Assembly: GCA_036745875.1 (NCBI GenBank)
Contig: DAIOFH010000162.1
Span: 1-7,638, forward strand
Length of the DNA stretch: 7,638 bases
From: DAIOFH01 sp036745875
GTDB taxonomy: Bacteria > Planctomycetota > SZUA-567
Direction: 5' to 3'
Position 1 is the first letter of the stretch. Each line of letters opens with the position of its first letter. The notes beneath the pieces were generated by a model. That model did no database searches, was not told the origin of the DNA, and saw nothing but the letters and a program-made list of their open reading frames with translations. Made by a program: the position numbers and the translations under genes. Below are positions 6,014-7,638 of the stretch, one piece after another.

Positions 6014-7638
6014 ATGAAAATATTCGCCTCGGCAGCGATTATGCTCCTATCTATCCTGGCTTGGGCAGGCATTCTCGCCGCCGCCGACTCACAGGGGCGC
6101 ATGCTTGCCGTCTGCGTCGGCATTGGCAACTACCGGCATTTGCCAGCAGTTGGGAATGCCGTCGCCGACGTTTATGCCGTGGCGGACGCATTGGAGGCGA
6201 CCGGTCTCGTGAGGCGCACGCTGATTTTGTCCGATGTCGACCGCGAAGGCAACGCCAATGCCGAACGCCTGCGGCCGACGAGGAACAACATCCTTTCCAT
6301 GCTGACCCTGGCAATCCGGACCGCGCGGACGGGCGACAGTATTGTGTTTTATTTCTGCGGCAGAGGGATAAAACGGAAGGAAGTTTTCGGCATTTTTCCC
6401 TATGAAGCGAGGGATATGACCCATGCGGCGGCGATTCCCCTGGACGAGATTGCGGAAAAGCTGGCCAGCGGAAAGGCAGGGGCCAATGTCATGCTTATCG
6501 ACGCCGGGCCGCCTGCCAATGGCTTCTCCGACGGGGTGGCCGGCCCCATAGGGATTTCCATTCCGGGAGTCGTGACTGTCGCTTCATGTTCAGAGGGGCA
6601 GGCTCCGGTGGTGGACAAGGATTCCGGCCGTGGACTGTTCGCCCTGGCGTTCGAGGAAGCTCTTCTGGCCGCTGATCCTGCCGCGATAACCATCGATATG
6701 CTTGTCGAGGACATGGGAAAATACATGGCCGACTATTGTCTCGACAATTTCATCGTTGAGGGACAAAGCCCCGTGGTCGGCACTACCGGTGGCGACATGG
6801 TATTTTTCCCGCAAGCCGGGGAGGTGTCAACGCCGGTGGAGGTCGCTGCCAATCCCAAAGCAGCCCCCATCATCCCAAAAACGGCGAAAATAGATCCGCC
6901 GGGCAAGAAGCGGCAGGCGAAAGCGCAAGGCGAACGTGTTCGCCCGGCTCCCGCGCCAATAAACGCCGTTGTGAAAACCGGTGATAAGCGTATCGATAAT
7001 CTTATCACCCAGGCACGGCGCCAATTTGACGCCGGCAACTTTGACAAGGCTCTCCAACTGTTCGACAAGGCGCAGGAATTCGGCAGCGCAGAGGCGCTGA
7101 ACTGGATCGGCGACATGTTTTTTGACGGTTGCGGAGTGGCGAGGGATTATGCCGTAGCGCTGGATTATTACCGGCGGGCCGCCGAGGCGGGTTTGGCACA
7201 GGCCCAGTGTAATATTGGGTATATGTACTACCAGGGCTTGGCGGGGCAGGGAGACAACGCCAAGGCGCGGCAGTGGCTTGAAATGGCTGCAGCCCGGGAT
7301 CATGTGGAGGCATATTACCATCTCTATAGACTCCACCACGGCGGACATGGCGTTCCGGTGGATGAAAAACGTGCGGATGAGTATATTGCCAAGGCGATCA
7401 ACCTTGGTTTAGTCGGGCGCATGCGAGAAAGGGCGGAACAGGGATGGAGCCGCGACAGTTTGATTTATGCCCATTTATTCGAAGAGGGATTCGGGGTGGA
7501 TAAGAATCCCAATACCATGGCTTATTGGGAAAAGAAAGCGGCGGAAAAGGGTTTGCCGTGGGCGCAAGTGTACTATGGCAACTCTCTATTCTCCGGTTCC
7601 GGAGATTTGCGGCAGGATGTTTCCGAAGGCGTTTCATG
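6014..7638 (+). CDS. Secreted caspase-like pseudoprotease with Sel1 repeats, second paralogue (partial, 3' end outside window)
   Basis: The frame is open from ATG 6014 to the window edge (541 codons, no stop). Residues 1-24 are a signal peptide (cleavage near LAAA-DS). Residues 28-265 are a caspase-fold domain aligning with the upstream paralogue: LAVCVGIGNY at 31-40, RNNIL at 90-94, DSGRGLFAL at 203-211, and YCLDNFIVEGQSPV at 241-254. Both catalytic positions are lost: VFYFCGRG has Arg117 for His, and LIDAGPP has Gly165 for Cys. The EF-hand-type loop of the paralogue is absent, replaced by LAADPAAITID with a net loss of about four residues. A Pro/Lys-rich linker (270-322) replaces the coiled coil. 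Sel1-like repeats follow at about 358-394, 395-430, 431-466 and 480-514, with another started at the edge (GVARDYAVALDYYRRAA and similar). It is surely non-proteolytic if the fold call holds; a binding role is inferred. Confidence 0.83.
   Translation, partial: MKIFASAAIMLLSILAWAGILAAADSQGRMLAVCVGIGNYRHLPAVGNAVADVYAVADALEATGLVRRTLILSDVDREGNANAERLRPTRNNILSMLTLAIRTARTGDSIVFYFCGRGIKRKEVFGIFPYEARDMTHAAAIPLDEIAEKLASGKAGANVMLIDAGPPANGFSDGVAGPIGISIPGVVTVASCSEGQAPVVDKDSGRGLFALAFEEALLAADPAAITIDMLVEDMGKYMADYCLDNFIVEGQSPVVGTTGGDMVFFPQAGEVSTPVEVAANPKAAPIIPKTAKIDPPGKKRQAKAQGERVRPAPAPINAVVKTGDKRIDNLITQARRQFDAGNFDKALQLFDKAQEFGSAEALNWIGDMFFDGCGVARDYAVALDYYRRAAEAGLAQAQCNIGYMYYQGLAGQGDNAKARQWLEMAAARDHVEAYYHLYRLHHGGHGVPVDEKRADEYIAKAINLGLVGRMRERAEQGWSRDSLIYAHLFEEGFGVDKNPNTMAYWEKKAAEKGLPWAQVYYGNSLFSGSGDLRQDVSEGVS

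Noticed and set aside
1..7638. CRISPR arrays, insertion sequences, attachment sites, tRNA or rRNA genes
   Set aside because: No spaced direct repeats, transposase motifs, terminal repeats or RNA gene signatures were seen in a read of both strands.

Overview
The window looks like chromosomal DNA from a flagellated, Gram-negative-type (diderm) bacterium of moderately high GC. The reasons are the flagellar regulators FliW and CsrA, two proteins with N-terminal signal peptides, and a glycosyltransferase carrying the membrane domain otherwise known from lipid A biosynthesis proteins. The phylum cannot be fixed from sequence reading alone. A secreted caspase-fold protein with Sel1 repeats and a DUF1573-like domain would suit Planctomycetota or related PVC lineages, or a deltaproteobacterial-type group, but this is a guess. 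No mobile element, CRISPR array, tRNA or rRNA gene was seen.

Layout. Positions 1-822 (minus strand) hold csrA, which runs off the left edge, and fliW, with a 14-base overlap between them. Positions 823-1144 form a divergent, partly AT-rich intergenic region. On the minus strand it has a good match to a sigma-28 flagellar promoter, followed by a leader of about 160 nt containing GGA motifs and short hairpins, one of which covers the fliW ribosome binding site. On the plus strand it has a plausible sigma-70 promoter for the rightward genes. From 1145 to the right edge, five plus-strand genes are packed with gaps of -1, 1, 16 and 2 bases: an MBL-fold metal-dependent hydrolase, dprA, a LAB_N-glycosyltransferase family 2 fusion, and two related secreted caspase-like proteins. 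The second caspase-like gene is open to the right edge.

The most unusual part is the tandem caspase-like pair. Both have a signal peptide, a caspase (C14/p20-like) domain and C-terminal Sel1 repeats, yet both have lost catalytic residues, and in different ways. The first keeps the histidine (SGHG) but has Ser in place of Cys (DASRD). The second has lost both (CGRG and DAGPP). The first also keeps a textbook EF-hand-type calcium loop that the second lacks. In addition it carries a charged coiled coil, a DUF1573-like C-terminal domain with a Cys-x-Cys motif, and a Gln/Tyr-rich tail. I infer a secreted pair of pseudoproteases that act as scaffolds or sensors, not as proteases. Their spacing suggests co-transcription with dprA and an envelope-type glycosyltransferase, but no functional link is shown by the sequence.
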